Shown here: positions 35,901-48,232 of the stretch, piece by piece | How the letters are laid out: every line of letters begins with the position of its first letter | Position numbering within the stretch: the stretch's first letter is position 1 | Origin: Panulirus ornatus | Taxonomy: Eukaryota; Arthropoda; Malacostraca; Decapoda; Palinuridae | Assembly (NCBI RefSeq): GCF_036320965.1 | Contig: NC_092262.1 | Span: 265,342 to 329,341, forward strand | Direction of reading: 5' to 3' | Length of the DNA stretch: 64,000 bases | The notes under the pieces: model-generated | Databases searched by the model: none | Seen by the model: the letters and a program-made list of their open reading frames with translations, nothing else | What the model was told of the DNA's origin: nothing | Translations under genes and position numbers: made by a program

Positions 35901-38900
35901 GAGAGACAGGTTTGGGATGAGAGTCATGTAGGATAGGAGAGAGCGGCTTAGGACGAGAGTGAGGCAAGACAGGAGAGAGAGGCTTCGGAAGAGAGTCACG
36001 CAGGACAGGAGAGAGAGGCGTAGGACGAGAGTCAAGCTGGACAGGAGAGAGAGGCTTGGGAAGAGAGTCACGTAGGACAGGAGAGAGAGAGGAGTGGGAC
36101 GAGAGTCAGGCTGGACAGGAGAGAGAGGAGTGGGACGAGAGTCAGGCTGGACAGGAGAGAGAGACTTAGGACCAGAGTCAGGCAGTACACGAGAGATAGG
36201 CTTGAGATGAGAGTCGGGCAGGATAGTAGAGAAAGGGCTGAGACGATAATAGGCAGGAAAGGAGAGAGAAGATTGGAACGAGAGTCAGGCTCTACAGGAG
36301 AGAGGGGTTGGGACGAGAGTCAGGTAGGACAGGAGAGAGAGGCTTGGGACAAGAATAAGGCTTATAGGGGAGAGAGGCTTAGAACGAGAGTTAGGTAGGA
36401 CAGGAGAGAGAGGCTTAGGACGAGAGTTAGTCAGGACAATCGTAGAGGATTGGAACGAGAGTCAGGCACGACATGGGAGATAGGCTGAGGGCAAGAGTCA
36501 AGCTGGACAGGAGAGAGAGGCTTGGGACGAGAGTCAGTCAGGACATGAGAGATTCTTGGGACGAGAGTCAGGAAGGACAGGAGGAAGAGACTTAGGACGA
36601 GAGTCAGTCAGGACAGGGGAGAGAGGCTTAGGACGAGAGTCAGGCAGGACAGGGGAGAGAGGCTTGGGAGGAGAGTCAGGCAGGACAGGAGAGAGAGGGC
36701 CGAGACGAAAATAGGCAGGACAGGAGAGAGAGGATTGGAACGAGAGTCAGGCACTATAGGAGAGAGAGGCGTGGGACGAGAGTCAGGCAGGAGAGGAGAG
36801 AGAGGCTTGGGACAAGAATCAGGCAGGACAGGAGAGAGAGGGCTGAGACGAAAATAGACAGGACAGAAGAGAGAGGATTGGAAAGAGAGTCAGGCACTAC
36901 AGGAGAGAGAGGCTAGGGACGAGAGTCAGGCAGGACAGGAGAGAGAGGCTTGGGACAAGAATCAGGCAGGACAGGTGAAAGAGGCTTGTGATGAGATTTA
37001 GGCAGGACAGGAGAGGTGAGGCCAGTGACGAGAATAGGCTGGAGAGGAGGGAGAGGCTTGGGACGAGAGTAAGGCATGACAGAGGAGAGAGAGGTTTGGG
37101 ACGATAGTCAGGCAGGAAAGGAGAAAGAGTATTGAGACGAGAGTCAGGCTGGACAGGAGAGAGAGGCCTGGGACGAGAGTCAGGCAGGAGAGGAGAGAGA
37201 GGCCTCTGACGAGATTAGATCAGATAGGAGAGAGAGGCTTGGGACGAGAGTCAGGCAGGACAGGAGAGAGAGGCCTGTGATGAGAATATGCAGGACAGGA
37301 GAGAGAGGCTTGTGACGAGAGTCAGGCAAGACAGGAGAGAGAGACAGGCAGGACAGGAGAGAGAGCCTTGGGACGAGAGTCAGGCAGGACAGGAGAGAGA
37401 GGCTTAGGACGAGAGTCAGGTAGGTCAGGAGAGAGAGGCTTCGGACGAGAGTCAGGCAGGATAGGAGAGAGAGGGCTGAGGCGAGAATAGGCAAGACAGG
37501 AGAAAGAGGATTGGAACGAGAGTCAGGCTCTACAGGATAGATGGGTTTGGGACGAGAGTCTGGCAGGACAGGAGAGAGAGGCTTGGGACGAGAGACAGGC
37601 AGGACAGGAGAAAGAGGCCTGTGATGAGGATAGCCTGGACAGAAGGGAGAGGCTTGGGACGAGAGTCAGGCATGACAGAAAAGAGGGACTTGGGACGATA
37701 GTCAGGCTTTACAGGAGAGAGAGTATTGGGACGAGAGTCAGGCTGGACAGGAGAGAGAGGCTTGTGACGAGAGTCAGGGTAGACAGGAGAGAGAGGCCTG
37801 TGAGGAGAATAGGCAGGACAGGAGAGAGAGTCTTGGGAAGAGAGTCAGGCTGGACAGGAGAGAGAGGCTTGGGACGAAAATCAGGCTGGACAGGAGAGAG
37901 AGTCGTGGGACGAGAGTCAGTCAGGGCAAGAGTGAGAGGATTAGGACGACATCAGGCAGGGCAAGAGCGAGAGGCTTGGGACGAGAGTAAGGCAGAACAG
38001 GAGAGAATTGTGACGAAAGTCGGGAAGGACATGAGAGAGAGGCTTGGGACGAGAGTGAGGCATGAAAGGAGCGATAGGCTTTGGACTAGAGTCAGGCTGG
38101 ACATGAGATAGAGGCTTAGGACGAGAGTTAGGCAGGAAAGGAGAGAGAGGATTAGGACGAGAGTCAGGCAGGACAGGGAGAGAGAGAGAGGCTTTAGACG
38201 ACAGTCATCTAGGACAGGAGAGAGAGAGAGGCTTAGGACGAGACACAGGTAGGACAGGAGAGAGACGCTTTGGACGAGAGTCAGGCAGGACAGGATGAAG
38301 AGACACAGGTCGAGAGTCAAGCAGGACAGGAGAAATAGATGCATAGAACGAGATTCAGGAAGGACTGGAGAGAGATGCATAGGAAGAGAGTCAGACAGGA
38401 CAGGAGAGGGAGGCTTGGGACTAGAGTCAGGTAGAACAGGAGAGTGAGGATCGGGACGAGAGTCAGGCTGGCCAGGAGAGAGAGGCTTGAGACAAGAGTC
38501 AGGCAGGACAGGGGAGAGAGGCTTGTGACGAGAGTCAGCCAGTACAGGAGAGAGAGGCTTGGAACGAGAGTCAGGCAGGACAGAAGAGAGAGAGGCTTGG
38601 GACGAGAGTCAGACAGGACAGGAGAGAGAGGGATGAGACGAAAATATGCAGTAAGGTAGGGCAGGAGAGAGAGGGTTGCGACGAGAATAGGCAGGACAGG
38701 AGAGAGGGGATTGGAACGAGAGCCAGGCTCTACAGGAGAGAGGGTTTGGGACGAGAATCAGGTGGGACAGGAGAGATAGGCCTGGGACTAGAGTCAGGCT
38801 GGACATGAGAGAGAGGCTTAGGACGAGACTTAGGCAGGACAGGAGAGAGAGGCTTAGGACGAGAGTGAGTCAGGAAAGGAGTAGAGGATTGGGACGAGAG

Positions 38901-39180
38901 TCAGGCAGAAGAGGAGAGAGAGGCTTGTGACGAGAGTTAGGCAGGACAGGAGAGAGAGGCTTGGGACGAGAGTCAGGCAGGACAGGAGCGATGGGCTTGG
39001 AACTACAGTCAGGCTGGACATGAGAGAGAAGCTTAGGACGAGAGTTAGGCAGGACAGGAGGGAGAGGACTGTGACGAGAGTCAAGCAGGACAGGAGAGAG
39101 AGGCTTGTGACGAGAGTCAGCCAGTACAGGAGAGAGAGGCTTAGGACGAGAATCATGCAGGACAGGAGAGAGGCTTTAGA
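32992..39180 (+). repeat. Satellite block 6, mixed modules
   Basis: Clean units with several local amplifications. A GA-expanded unit ending in GACACAGGTAGGACGG is repeated at 33261-33349. Signature trimers lie near 33625, 34970, 35220, 35725, 36235, 36690, 36845 and 37470, so the trimer density is high. The third, diverged copy of the 2,750-bp-offset module lies at about 37590-37975. No gene or RNA was seen. Confidence 0.85.
34448..34582 (+). repeat. GA-expanded monomers (40 and 42 bp) in tandem
   Basis: Three successive GGCTTAGGACGAGAGTCATG units differ mainly in the number of GA steps and one G/A change (GCAGG versus GCGGG). This shows how GA slippage makes 36-bp units into 40- and 42-bp units and shifts reading frames. 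Confidence 0.85.
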
Positions 39181-40010
39181 CGAAGGTCAGGCAGGACAGG
39201 AGAGAGGCTTAGGACGAGAGACAGTCAGGATAGGAGAGAGAGGCTTGGGGCGAGAGTCAAGCAGGACAGGAGAGAGAGGCTTAGGACGAGAGTCAAGCAG
39301 GAGAGGCGGGAGATGCATAGGACGAGAGTTAGGCGGGACATGGGAGAGATGCATAGGACGAAAGTCAGACAGGACTGGAGATAGAGGCTTGGGACTAGAA
39401 TCAGGCTGGACAGGAGAGAGAGACTTGGGACGAGAGTCAGGCAGGACAGGAGGGAGAGGACTGTGACGAGAGTCAAGCAGGACAGGAGAGAGAGGCTTGT
39501 GACGAGAATAGGCAGGACATGAGAGAGAGCCTTGGGAAGAGAGTCAAGCTGGACAGGAGAGAGAGAGATTCTTTAGACGAGATGGATGGGAGAGAGTGGC
39601 TTTGGACGAGTGTCAGGCAGGACAGGAGAGAGAGAGGCTTGGGACGAGAGTCAAGCTGGACAGGAGAGAGTGAATTGGGACGAGAATAGGTAGAACAGGT
39701 GAGAGAGAGGTTTGAGATGAGAGTCAGGAAGGACAGGAGTGAGGCTTAGGACGAAAGTCAAAAAGGACAGGAGGGAGATACATAGGACGAGAGTCAGGCA
39801 GGACGGGAAAAAGATGCATAGGACGAGAGTCAGACAGAACAGGAGAGAGAGACTTGGGACTAGAGTCAGCCTGGGCAGGAGAGAAAGGCATGGAACGGGA
39901 GTTAGGCAGGATAGGAGAGAGAGGGTTGAGACGAAAATAGGCCAGACAGGAGAGAGAGGCTTGGGACGAGAGTCAGGCTGGATAGGAGAGAGAGGCTTGG
40001 TACGAGAGTC
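39181..40010 (+). repeat. Segmental copy A1 (offset about 8,221 bp)
   Basis: Colinear with 47402-48232: CGAAGGTCAGG, GGATAGGAGAGAGAGGCTTGGGGCG, GAGGCGGGAGATGCATAGG, GACATGGGAGAG, TTCTTTAGACGAG, GTCAAAAAGGACAGG and GTCAGCCTGG occur in the same order at offsets of 8,221-8,222 bp. Homology continues to about 40500 (48710 in the partner) after indels. Confidence 0.88.
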
Positions 40011-41740
40011 AGGCAGGACAGGAGGGAGAGGACTGTGACGAGAATAGGCAGGACAGGAGAGAGAGGCTTGGGACGAGAGTCAGGCTGGACAGGAGAGAGA
40101 GGCCTGTGATGAGAATAGGTAGGACAGGAGAGAGAAAATTGGGAAGAGAGTCAGGCTGGACAGGAGAGAGAGGCCTGTGATGAGAATAGGTAGGACAGGA
40201 GAGAGAAAATTGGGAAGAGAGTCAAGCTGAACAGGAGAGAAAGACTTGGGACGAGATTCAGGCTGGACAGGAGAGAGAAGCTTGGGACGAGAGTCAGGCA
40301 GGACAGGAGAGGGAGGCTTGTGACGAGAATAGGCAGAATATGAGAGAGAGCCTTGGGAAGAGAGTCAGGCTGGACAGGAGAGAGAGAGATTCTTTAGACG
40401 AGAGTCAGGCAGGACAGGAGAGATAGACAGGCTTAGGACGAGAGACAGCCAGGACAGGAGAGATAGACAGGCTTAGGACGAGAGACAGCCAGGACAAGAG
40501 AGAGAGGCTTGGGACGAGAGTCAGACAGGACAGGAGAGAGAGAGAGAGGTTTAGGACGAGACACATGTAGGACAGGAGAGATGCGCTTGGGACGAAAGTC
40601 AGGCAGGACAGGATAGAGAGGCTTAGGTCGCGAGTCAAGCAGGACAGGAGAGATAGATGTATAGGACGAAATTCACGAAGGACAGGAGAGAGATGCATAG
40701 GACGGGAGTCACACAGGACAGGAAAAATAGGCTTGGGACTAGAGTCAGTTAGAACAGGAGAGAGAGGATTGGGACGAGAGTCAGGCTGGCCAGGAGAGAG
40801 AGGCTTGGGACGAGAGTCAGGCAGGAGAGGGGAGAGAGGCTTGTGACGAGAATCAGCCAGTACAGGAGAGAGAGGCTTGGAACGAGAGTCAGGCAGGACA
40901 GAAGAGAGAGAGGCTTGGGACGAGAGTCAGGCAGGACAGGAGAGAGAGAGGCTTGGGACGAGAGTCAGGCAGGACAGGAGAGAGAGGGCTGAGACGAGAA
41001 TAGGCAGGACAGGAGAGAAGGGATTGGAACGAGAGCCAGGCTCTACAGGAGAGAGGGTTTGGGACGAGAGTCAGGCAGGATAGGAGAGATAGGCCTGGGA
41101 CTAGAGTCAGGCTGGACATGAGAGAGAGCCTTAGGACGAGAGTTAGGCAGGACAGGAGAGAGAGTCTTGGCACGAGAGTGAGTCAGGACAGGAGTAGAGG
41201 ATTGGGACGAGAGTCAGGCAGGAGAGGAGAGAGAGGCTTGTGACGACAGTCAGGAATGACAGGAGAGAGAGCCTTGGGACGGGAGTTAGGCAGGACAGGA
41301 GAGAAAGCCTTTGACGAGAGTCAGGCAGGACAGGAGAGAGAGGGCTGAGACGAAAATAGGCTGGACAGGAGAGAGTAGCTTGTGACGAGAGTCAGGCTGG
41401 ACAGGAGAGAGTCCTGTGAGGAGAATAGGCTGGAGAGGAGGGAGAGGCTTTGCACGAGAGTCAGGCATGACAGAAGAGAGAGGCTTGGGACGATAGTCAG
41501 GCAGGACAGAAGAAAGAGGCTTGGAACGAGAGTTAGGCTGAACAGGAGAGAGAGTCTTGGAACGAGAGTCAGGCAGGACAGGAGAGAGAGGAAAATGACG
41601 AGAATAGGCCGGACAGGAGAGCGAGGCTAGGGACGAGAGTCAGGCTGTACAGGAGAGAGAGGCTTGGGACGAGAGTCAGGCTGGAAAGGAGAGAGAGGCT
41701 TGGTACGAGAGTCAGGCAGGACAGGAGAGAGAGGCCTGTG
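40011..41740 (+). repeat. Satellite between segmental copies, includes local dimers
   Basis: Contains two copies of a 71-bp dimer at 40101-40242 and a duplicated GATAGACAGGCTTAGG/GACAGCCAGG unit near 40420-40500. A module with TCGCGAGTCAAGCAGG at 40629 recurs at 43307 (2,678-bp offset). 41199-41546 is the intact counterpart of the deletion-rich stretch at 44788-45110. Confidence 0.85.
40101..40242 (+). repeat. 71-bp dimer, two tandem copies
   Basis: A 35-bp unit (GGCCTGTGATGAGAATAGG) and a 36-bp unit (AAAATTGGGAAGAGAGTCAGG) repeat at 40101 and 40172. The same dimer occurs singly near 42450 and 48430, so it was amplified here. Confidence 0.88.
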
Positions 41741-42411
41741 AGGAGAATATCCAGGACATGAGAGAGAGGCTTGGGACAGGAGTCAGGCAGGACAGGAGAG
41801 AGAGAGAGGCTTTAGACGAGAGTCAGGCAGGACAGGAGAGAGAAAGACTTAGGACGAGAGACAGTCAGGACAGGAGAGAGAGGCTTGGTACGAGACTCAG
41901 GAAGAACAAGAGAGAGAGGTTTAGGACGAGAGTCAATCAGGACAGGAGGGGGATGCATAGGACGAGAGTCAGACAGGACTGGAGATAGAGGCTTGGGACT
42001 AGAGTTAGGCAGGACAAGAGAGAGAGGATTTGGACGAGAGTCAGGCAGGACAGGAGAGAGAGAGGCTTGGGACGAGAGTCAAGCTGGATAGGAGAGAGTG
42101 GATTGGGACTAGAAAAGATAGAACAGGTGAGAGAGAGGTGTGTGGGATGAGAGTCAAGCAGGACAGGAGAGAGGCTTAGGACGAGAGTCAAGCAGGACAG
42201 GAGGGAGATGCATAGGACGAGAGTCAGGCAGGCCAGGAGAAAGATGCATAGGAGGAGAGTCAGACAGGACAGGAGAGAGAGGGTTGTGACTAGAGTCAGG
42301 CTGGACAGGAGAGAGAGGCTTGGGACGAGAGTTATGCAGGATAGGAGAGAGCGGCTTGGGACGAGAGTCAGGCAGGACAGGAGAGAGAGGCCTGTGACGA
42401 GAATAGGCTAG
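41741..42411 (+). repeat. Segmental copy B1 (offset about 4,434 bp)
   Basis: Colinear with 46175-46844: AGGAGAATATCCAGG, GACAGGAGTCAG, GAAAGACTTAGG, GAGGGGGATGCATAGG, GAAAAGATAGAACAGG, GGTGTGTGGGATG and GAATAGGCTAGG appear in the same order at offsets of 4,433-4,434 bp. A few percent of positions differ. Confidence 0.9.
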
Positions 42412-43569
42412 GAGGGAGAGGCTTGGGACGAGAGTCCGGCTGGACAGGAGAGAGAGGCCTGTGATGAGAATAGGTAGGACAGGAGAGAGAAAATTGGGAA
42501 GAGAGTCAAGCTGAACAGGAGAGAGAGGCTTGGGACGAGATTCAGGCTGGACAGGAGAGAGAAGCTTGGGACGAGAGTCAGGTAGGACAGGAGAGATAGG
42601 CTTATGACGAGAGTTAGGCAGGACAGGATAGAGAGGCTTGGGACGAGAGTCAGACAGGACTGGAGAGAGAGGGCTGAGAGGAGAATAGGCAGGACAGGAG
42701 AGAGAGGATTGGAACGAGAGTCACGCTCTATAGGAGAGAGGGGTTTGGGATGTGAGTCTGGCAGGACAGGAGAGAGAGGCTTGGGACGAGAGTCAGGCAG
42801 GACAGGAGCGATAGGATTGGGACTAGAGTCAGGCTGGACATGAGAGAGACGCTTAGGACGAGAGTCAGGCAGGACAGGAGAGAGAGGCATAGGACGATAG
42901 TCAGGAAGGACAGGAGAGAGAGGCTGTAGACGAGAGTCAGACAGGCCAGGAGAGAGAGAGAGGCTGTAGACGAGAGTCAGACAGGACAGGAGAGAGAGAG
43001 AGGCTTAGGACGAGACACAGGCAGGACAGGAAAGAGACGCTTGGGACGAGAGTCAGGCAGGACAGGAGCGATAGGCTTGGGACTACAGTCAGGCTGGACA
43101 TGAGAGAGAAGCTTAGTACGAGAGTTAGGCAAGACAGGAGAGAGAGGATTAGGACGAGAGTCAAGCAGGACAGGAGAGAGAGAGAGGCTTTAGACGAGAG
43201 TCAGACAGGACAGGAGAGAGAGAGTGGTTTAGGACGAGACACATGTAGGACAGGAGAGAGAGGCTTGGGAAGAGAGTCAGGCAGGACAGGATAGAGAGGC
43301 TTAGGTCGCGAGTCAAGCAGGACAGGAGAGATAGATGTATAGGACGAAATTCACGAAGGACAGGAGAGAGATGCATAGGACGGGAGTCAGACAGGACAGG
43401 AAAGATAGGCTTGGGACTAGAGTCAGTTAGAACAGGAGAGAGAGGATTGGGACGAGAGTCAGGCTGGCCAGGAGAGAGAGGCTTGGGACGAGAGTCAGGC
43501 AGGAGAGGGGAGAGAGGCTTGTGACGAGAGTCAGCCAGTACAGGAGAGAGAGGCTTGGAACGAGAGTCA
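42412..43569 (+). repeat. Satellite block 7, module shared with 45.2-45.7 and 48.8-49.3 kb
   Basis: The GGGCTGAGAGGAGAATAGG signature at 42671 recurs at 45276 and 48830, each followed by CACGCTCTATAGG or CACGCTGTATAGG, GGGATG and GGAGCGATAGG units. The part at 43160-43560 repeats 40520-40890. No gene was seen. Confidence 0.85.
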
Positions 43570-45180
43570 TGCAGGACAGGAGGAGAGAGGCTTGGGACGA
43601 GAGTCCGGCGGACAGAGAGAGAGGCCGGGCATAAGGGACGGAAGGAAAATGGGAAGAGAGTCAGTGAAGGAGAGAGAGGCTTGGGACGAGAGTCAGGTGG
43701 CAGGAGAGAGAGGCTTGGGACGAGAGTCAGGCAGGGAGGAGAGATGAGGCTTATGACGAGAGTTGGCAGGAAGGATAGAGGAGGCTTGGGACGAGATTTC
43801 AGCAGGACGGAGAGAGAAGGCTGGAGGAGAAAGGCAGGACAGGAGAGAGAGGATGACTGAGACGCTATAGGAGGAGAGGGGTGTAGCTTGTGGATGTAGA
43901 GTCTGGCAGGACAGGAGAGAGAGGTTGGACGAGAGTCAGGCAGGAGAGGAGGGAAGGAGGGCTAGAAGGTCAGGCTGACATGAGAGAGAGGCTTAGGACG
44001 AAGTCAGGCAGGACAGGAGAGAGAGGCATGGACGATAGTCAGGAGGACAGGAGAGAGAGGCTGTAGACGAGAGTCAGCAGGCCAGGAGAGAGAGAGAGGT
44101 GACGAGAGTCAGCCGGACAGGAGAGGGGGGGCTTAGGACGAGACAAGGCGGGACAGGAAGAGAGAGGCTTGGGACGAGAGTCAGGCAGGACAGGAGCGAT
44201 AGGCTTGGGACTACAGTCAGGCAGGACATGAGAGAGAGCTTGTACGAGAGTTAGGCACGACAGGAGAGAGAGGATTTGGACGAGAGTCAGGCAGGACAGG
44301 AGAGAGAGAGAGGCTTTAGACGAGAGTCAGACAGGACAGGAGAGAGAGAGGCTTTGGACGAGACTCATGTAGGACAGGAGAGAGAGGTTGGACGAGAGTC
44401 ATGCAGGACAGGAAGAGGGCTTGGCGCGAGTCAAGCAGGACAGGGAGATAGATGTTAGGACGAAAGTTAGGGGACAGGAGAGAGATGATTAGGACGGGAG
44501 TCAGCAGGACAGGAAAGAGTAGGCTTGGGACTAGAGTCAGTAGAACAGGAGAGAGAGGATTGGGACGAGAGTCAGGCTGGGGGATTGGGACGGGGAGTCA
44601 GGCAGGAGAGGGGATAGAGGCTTGTGAGAGAGAGCCAGTACGGAGAGAGAGGCTTGGACGAGAGTCAGGCAGGACAGAAGAGAGAGAGGCTTGGGACGAG
44701 AGTCAGGCAGGACAGGAGAGAGGGTAGACGAGATAGGCAGGAGAGGAGAGAGAGGCTTAGGACGAGAGTCAGCAGGACAGGAGAGAAGGATTGGGACGAG
44801 AGTCAGGCAGGAGAGGAGAGAGAGGCTTGTCAAAAAGTCAGGAATGACAAGGAGAGGGGCCCTTGGGACGAGAGTTAGGCAGGACAGGAGAGAAAGCTTG
44901 GACGAGAGTCAGGCAGGACAGGAGAGAGAGGGCTGTGACGAGAATGGGCAACAGGAGGAGAGGCTTGTGACGAGAGTCAGGCTGGACAGGAGAGAGTCTG
45001 TGACGAGTCTAGGGAGGAGAGGGACGAGAGGCATGACAGAAGAGAGAGGCTTGGGACGATAGTCAGGCAGGACAGGAGAAAGAGGCTTGGAACGGAGTAG
45101 GCTGAACAGGAGAGAGAGGCTTGGAACGAGAGTCAGGCAGGACAGGGTGAGAGGAAAGTGGACGAGAATAGTAGGACGAG
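43570..45180 (+). repeat. Deletion-rich satellite block
   Basis: Single-base losses and occasional gains pervade the units (for example TCCGGCGGACAGAG, GAGGTTGGACGAG, GGAAGAGGGCTTGGCGCG). The stretch 44788-45110 aligns in order to intact 41199-41546 but is 25 bp shorter (323 versus 348 bp), almost all by one-base deletions. This is the clearest direct measure of deletion bias in the window. Confidence 0.82.
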
Positions 45181-45480
45181 AGTCAGGCAGGACAGGAGAG
45201 AGAGGCTTAGGACGAGAGTTAGGCAGGACAGGATAGAGAGGCTTGGGACGAGAGTCAGACAGGATAGGAGAGAGAGGGCTGAGAGGAGAATAGGCAGGAC
45301 AGGAGAGAGAGGATTGGAACGAGAGTCACGCTGTATAGGAGAGAGGGGTTTGGGATGAGAGTCTGGCAGGACAGGAGCGATAGGATTGGGACTAGAGTCA
45401 GGCTGGACATGAGAGAGATTCTTAGGACGAGAGTCAGGCAGGACAGGAGAGAGAGGCATAGGACGAGAGTCAGGAAGGAC
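45181..45480 (+). repeat. Satellite, clean copy of the 42.6-42.9 kb module
   Basis: Units regain full length. The order matches 42595-42880, with the GGGCTGAGAGGAGAATAGG signature at 45276. Confidence 0.85.
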
Positions 45481-46030
45481 AGAAGAGAGAGGCTGTAGAC
45501 GAGAGTCAGACAGGCCAGGAGAGAGAAAGAGGCTCTAGACTTGAGTCAGACAGGACAGGAGAGAGAGAGAGAGAGGCTGCAGACGAGAGTCAGACAGGCC
45601 AGGAGAGAGAGAGAGGCTTAGGACGAGACACAGGCAGGACAGGAAAGAGACGCTTGGGACGAGAGTCAGGCAGGAAAGGATAGAGAGGCTTAGGTCGAGA
45701 GTCTAGCAGGACAGGAGAGAGAGATGCATAGGACGATATTCAGGAAGGACAGGAGAGAGAGGCATAGGACGAGAGTCAGGAAGGACAGGAGAGAGAGGCT
45801 GTAGACGAGAGTCAGTCAGGCCAGGAGAGGGAGAGAGGCTGTCGACGAGAGTCAGACAGGCCAGGAGAGAGAGAGAGGCTTAGGACGAGACACAGGCAGG
45901 ACAGGAAAGAGACTCTTGGGACGGGAGTCAGGCAGGACAGGATAGAGAGGCTTAGGTCGAGAGTCAAGCAGGACAGGAGAGAGAGATGCATAGGACAAGA
46001 TTCAGGAAGAACAGGAGAGAGATGAATTGG
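45481..46030 (+). repeat. Tandem duplication of about 272 bp
   Basis: GGCTGTAGACGAG units, the GACGAGACACAGGC unit, a GAAAGAGACGCTTGG (or GAAAGAGACTCTTGG) unit, GGTCGAGAGTC and GATGCATAGGAC occur twice. The GGACGAGACACAGG marker is at 45621 and 45893. A further copy has this marker at 49227. Confidence 0.85.
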
Positions 46031-46174
46031 ACTAGAGTCAGACAGGAAAGGAGAGAGAGGCTTGGGACTAGAGTCAGGTAGGACAGGAGACAGAGGATTG
46101 GGACGAGAGTCAGGCAGGACAGGAGAGAGAGGGTTGGGACGAGAGTCAGGCAGGACAGGAGAGAGAGGCCTGTG

Positions 46175-46844
46175 AGGAGAATATCCAGGACATGAGAGAG
46201 AGGCTTGGGACAGGAGTCAGCCACGACAGGAGAGAGAGAGAGGCTTTAGACGAGAGTCAGGCAGGACAGGAGAGAGAAAGACTTAGGACGAGAGACAGTC
46301 AGGACATGAGAGAGAAGCTTGGGACGAGAGTCAGAAAGAACAAGAGAGAGAGTTTTAGGACGAGAATCAATCAGGACAGGAGGGGGATGCATAGGACGAG
46401 AGTCAGACAGGACTGGAGATAGAGGCTTGGGACTAGAGTTAGGCAGGACAAGAGAGAGAGGATTTAGACGAGAGTGAGGCAGGACAGGAGAGAGAGAGGC
46501 TTGGGACGAGAATCAAGCTGGATAGGAGAGAGTGGATTGGGACGAGAAAAGATAGAACAGGTGAGAGAGAGGTGTGTGGGATGAGAGTCAAGCAGGACAG
46601 GAGAGAGGCTTAGGACGAGAGTCAAGCAGGACAGGAGGGAGATGCCTAGGACGAGAGTCAGGCAGGACAGGAGAAAGATGCATAGGAGGAGAGTCAGACA
46701 GGACAGGAGAGAGAGGGTTGTGACTAGAGTCAGGCTGGACAGGAGAGAGAGGCTTGGGACGAGAGTTATGCAGGATAGGAGAGAGTGGCTTGGGACGAGA
46801 GTCAGGCAGGACAGGAGAGAGAGGCCTGTGACGAGAATAGGCTA
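46175..46844 (+). repeat. Segmental copy B2 (offset about 4,434 bp)
   Basis: Partner of 41741-42411. It diverges after GAATAGGCTAGG, where this copy reads TAGGATAGGCTTGG and the other reads AGGGAGAGGCTTGG. Confidence 0.9.
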
Positions 46845-47068
46845 GGTAGGATAGGCTTGGGACGAGAGTCAGGCATGGCAGAAGAGAGAGGCTTGTGACG
46901 ATAGTCAAGCAGGACAGGAGAAAGAGGATTGGAATGAGAATCAGGCTGGACAGGTGAGAGAGACTCGGGACGAGAGTCAGGCAGGACAGGAGAGAGAGGC
47001 GTGTCACGGAAATAGGCCGGACAGGAGAGAGAGGCTTGGGATGAGAATCAGGCTGAACAGGAGAGAGA

Positions 47069-47281
47069 GGCCTGTGACGAGAATAGGCAGGACAGGAGAG
47101 AGAGGCTTGGGAAGAGAGTCAGGCTGAACAGGAGAGAGAGGTCTGTGACGAGAATAGGCAGGACAGGAGAGAGAGGTTTGGGAAGAGAGTCAAGCTGAAC
47201 AGGAGAGAGAGGTCTGTGACGAGAATAGGCAGGACAGGAGAGAGAGGCTTGGGAAGAGAGTCAGGCTGGACAGGAGAGAGA
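47069..47281 (+). repeat. 71-bp dimer, three tandem copies
   Basis: Copies start at 47069, 47140 and 47211, each exactly 71 bp (a 35-bp AATAGG unit plus a 36-bp GGGAAGAGAGTC unit). Differences are single bases (GGCCTG/GGTCTG, GGCTTGG/GGTTTGG, CAGGCTG/CAAGCTG). This is a two-monomer higher-order repeat caught at low copy number. Confidence 0.92.
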
Positions 47282-47401
47282 GTTTTGAGACGAGAGTCAG
47301 GCAGGATAGGAGAGAGAGGCGTGTTACGAAAATAGGCAGGACAGGAGAGAGAGGCTTGGGACGAGAATCAGACAGGACAGGAGAGAGAGAGAGGCTTTAG
47401 A

Positions 47402-48232
47402 CGAAGGTCAGGCAGGACAGGAGAGAGGCTTAGGACGAGAGACAGTCAGGATAGGAGAGAGAGGCTTGGGGCGAGAGTCAAGCAGGACAGGAGAGAGAGG
47501 CTTAGGACGAGAGTCAAGCAGGAGAGGCGGGAGATGCATAGGACGAGAGTTAGGACAGGACATGGGAGAGATTTATAGGACGAGAGTCAGACAGGACTGG
47601 AGATAGAGGCTTGGGACTAGAATCAGGCTGGACAGGAGAGAGAGGCTTGGGACGAGAGTCAGGCTGGACAGGAGGGAGAGGACTGTGACGAGAGTCAAGC
47701 AGGACAGGAGAGAGAGGCTTGTGACGAGAATAGGCAGGACATGAGAGAGAGCCTTGGGAAGAGAGTCAGGCTGGACAGGAGAGAGAGAGATTCTTTAGAC
47801 GAGAGGGATGGGAGAGAGTGGCTTTGGACGAGTGTCAGGCAGGACAGGAGAGAGAGAGGCTTGGGACGAGAGTCAAGCTGGACAGGAGAGAGTGAATTGG
47901 GACGAGAATAGGTAGAACAGGTGAGAGAGAGGTTTGAGATGAGAGTCAGGAAGGACAGGAGAGAGGCTTAGGACGAAAGTCAAAAAGGACAGGAGGGAGA
48001 TGCATAGGATGAGAGTCAGGCAGGACGGGAGAAAGATGCATAGGACGAGAGTCAGACAGAACAGGAGAGAGAGACTTGGGACTAGAGTCAGCCTGGACAG
48101 GAGAGAAAGGCTTGGAACGGGAGTTTGTCAGGATAGGAGAGAGAGGGTTGAGACGAAAATAGGCCAGACAGGAGAGAGAGGCTTGGGACGAGAGTCACGC
48201 TGGATAGGAGAGAGAGGCATGTGAAGAGAATT
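47402..48232 (+). repeat. Segmental copy A2 (offset about 8,221 bp)
   Basis: Partner of 39181-40010. Differences include GGCGGGACATGGG versus GGACAGGACATGGG and scattered substitutions. After 48232 this copy carries extra units relative to the first before the shared TTCTTTAGACGAG module at about 48650. Confidence 0.88.
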
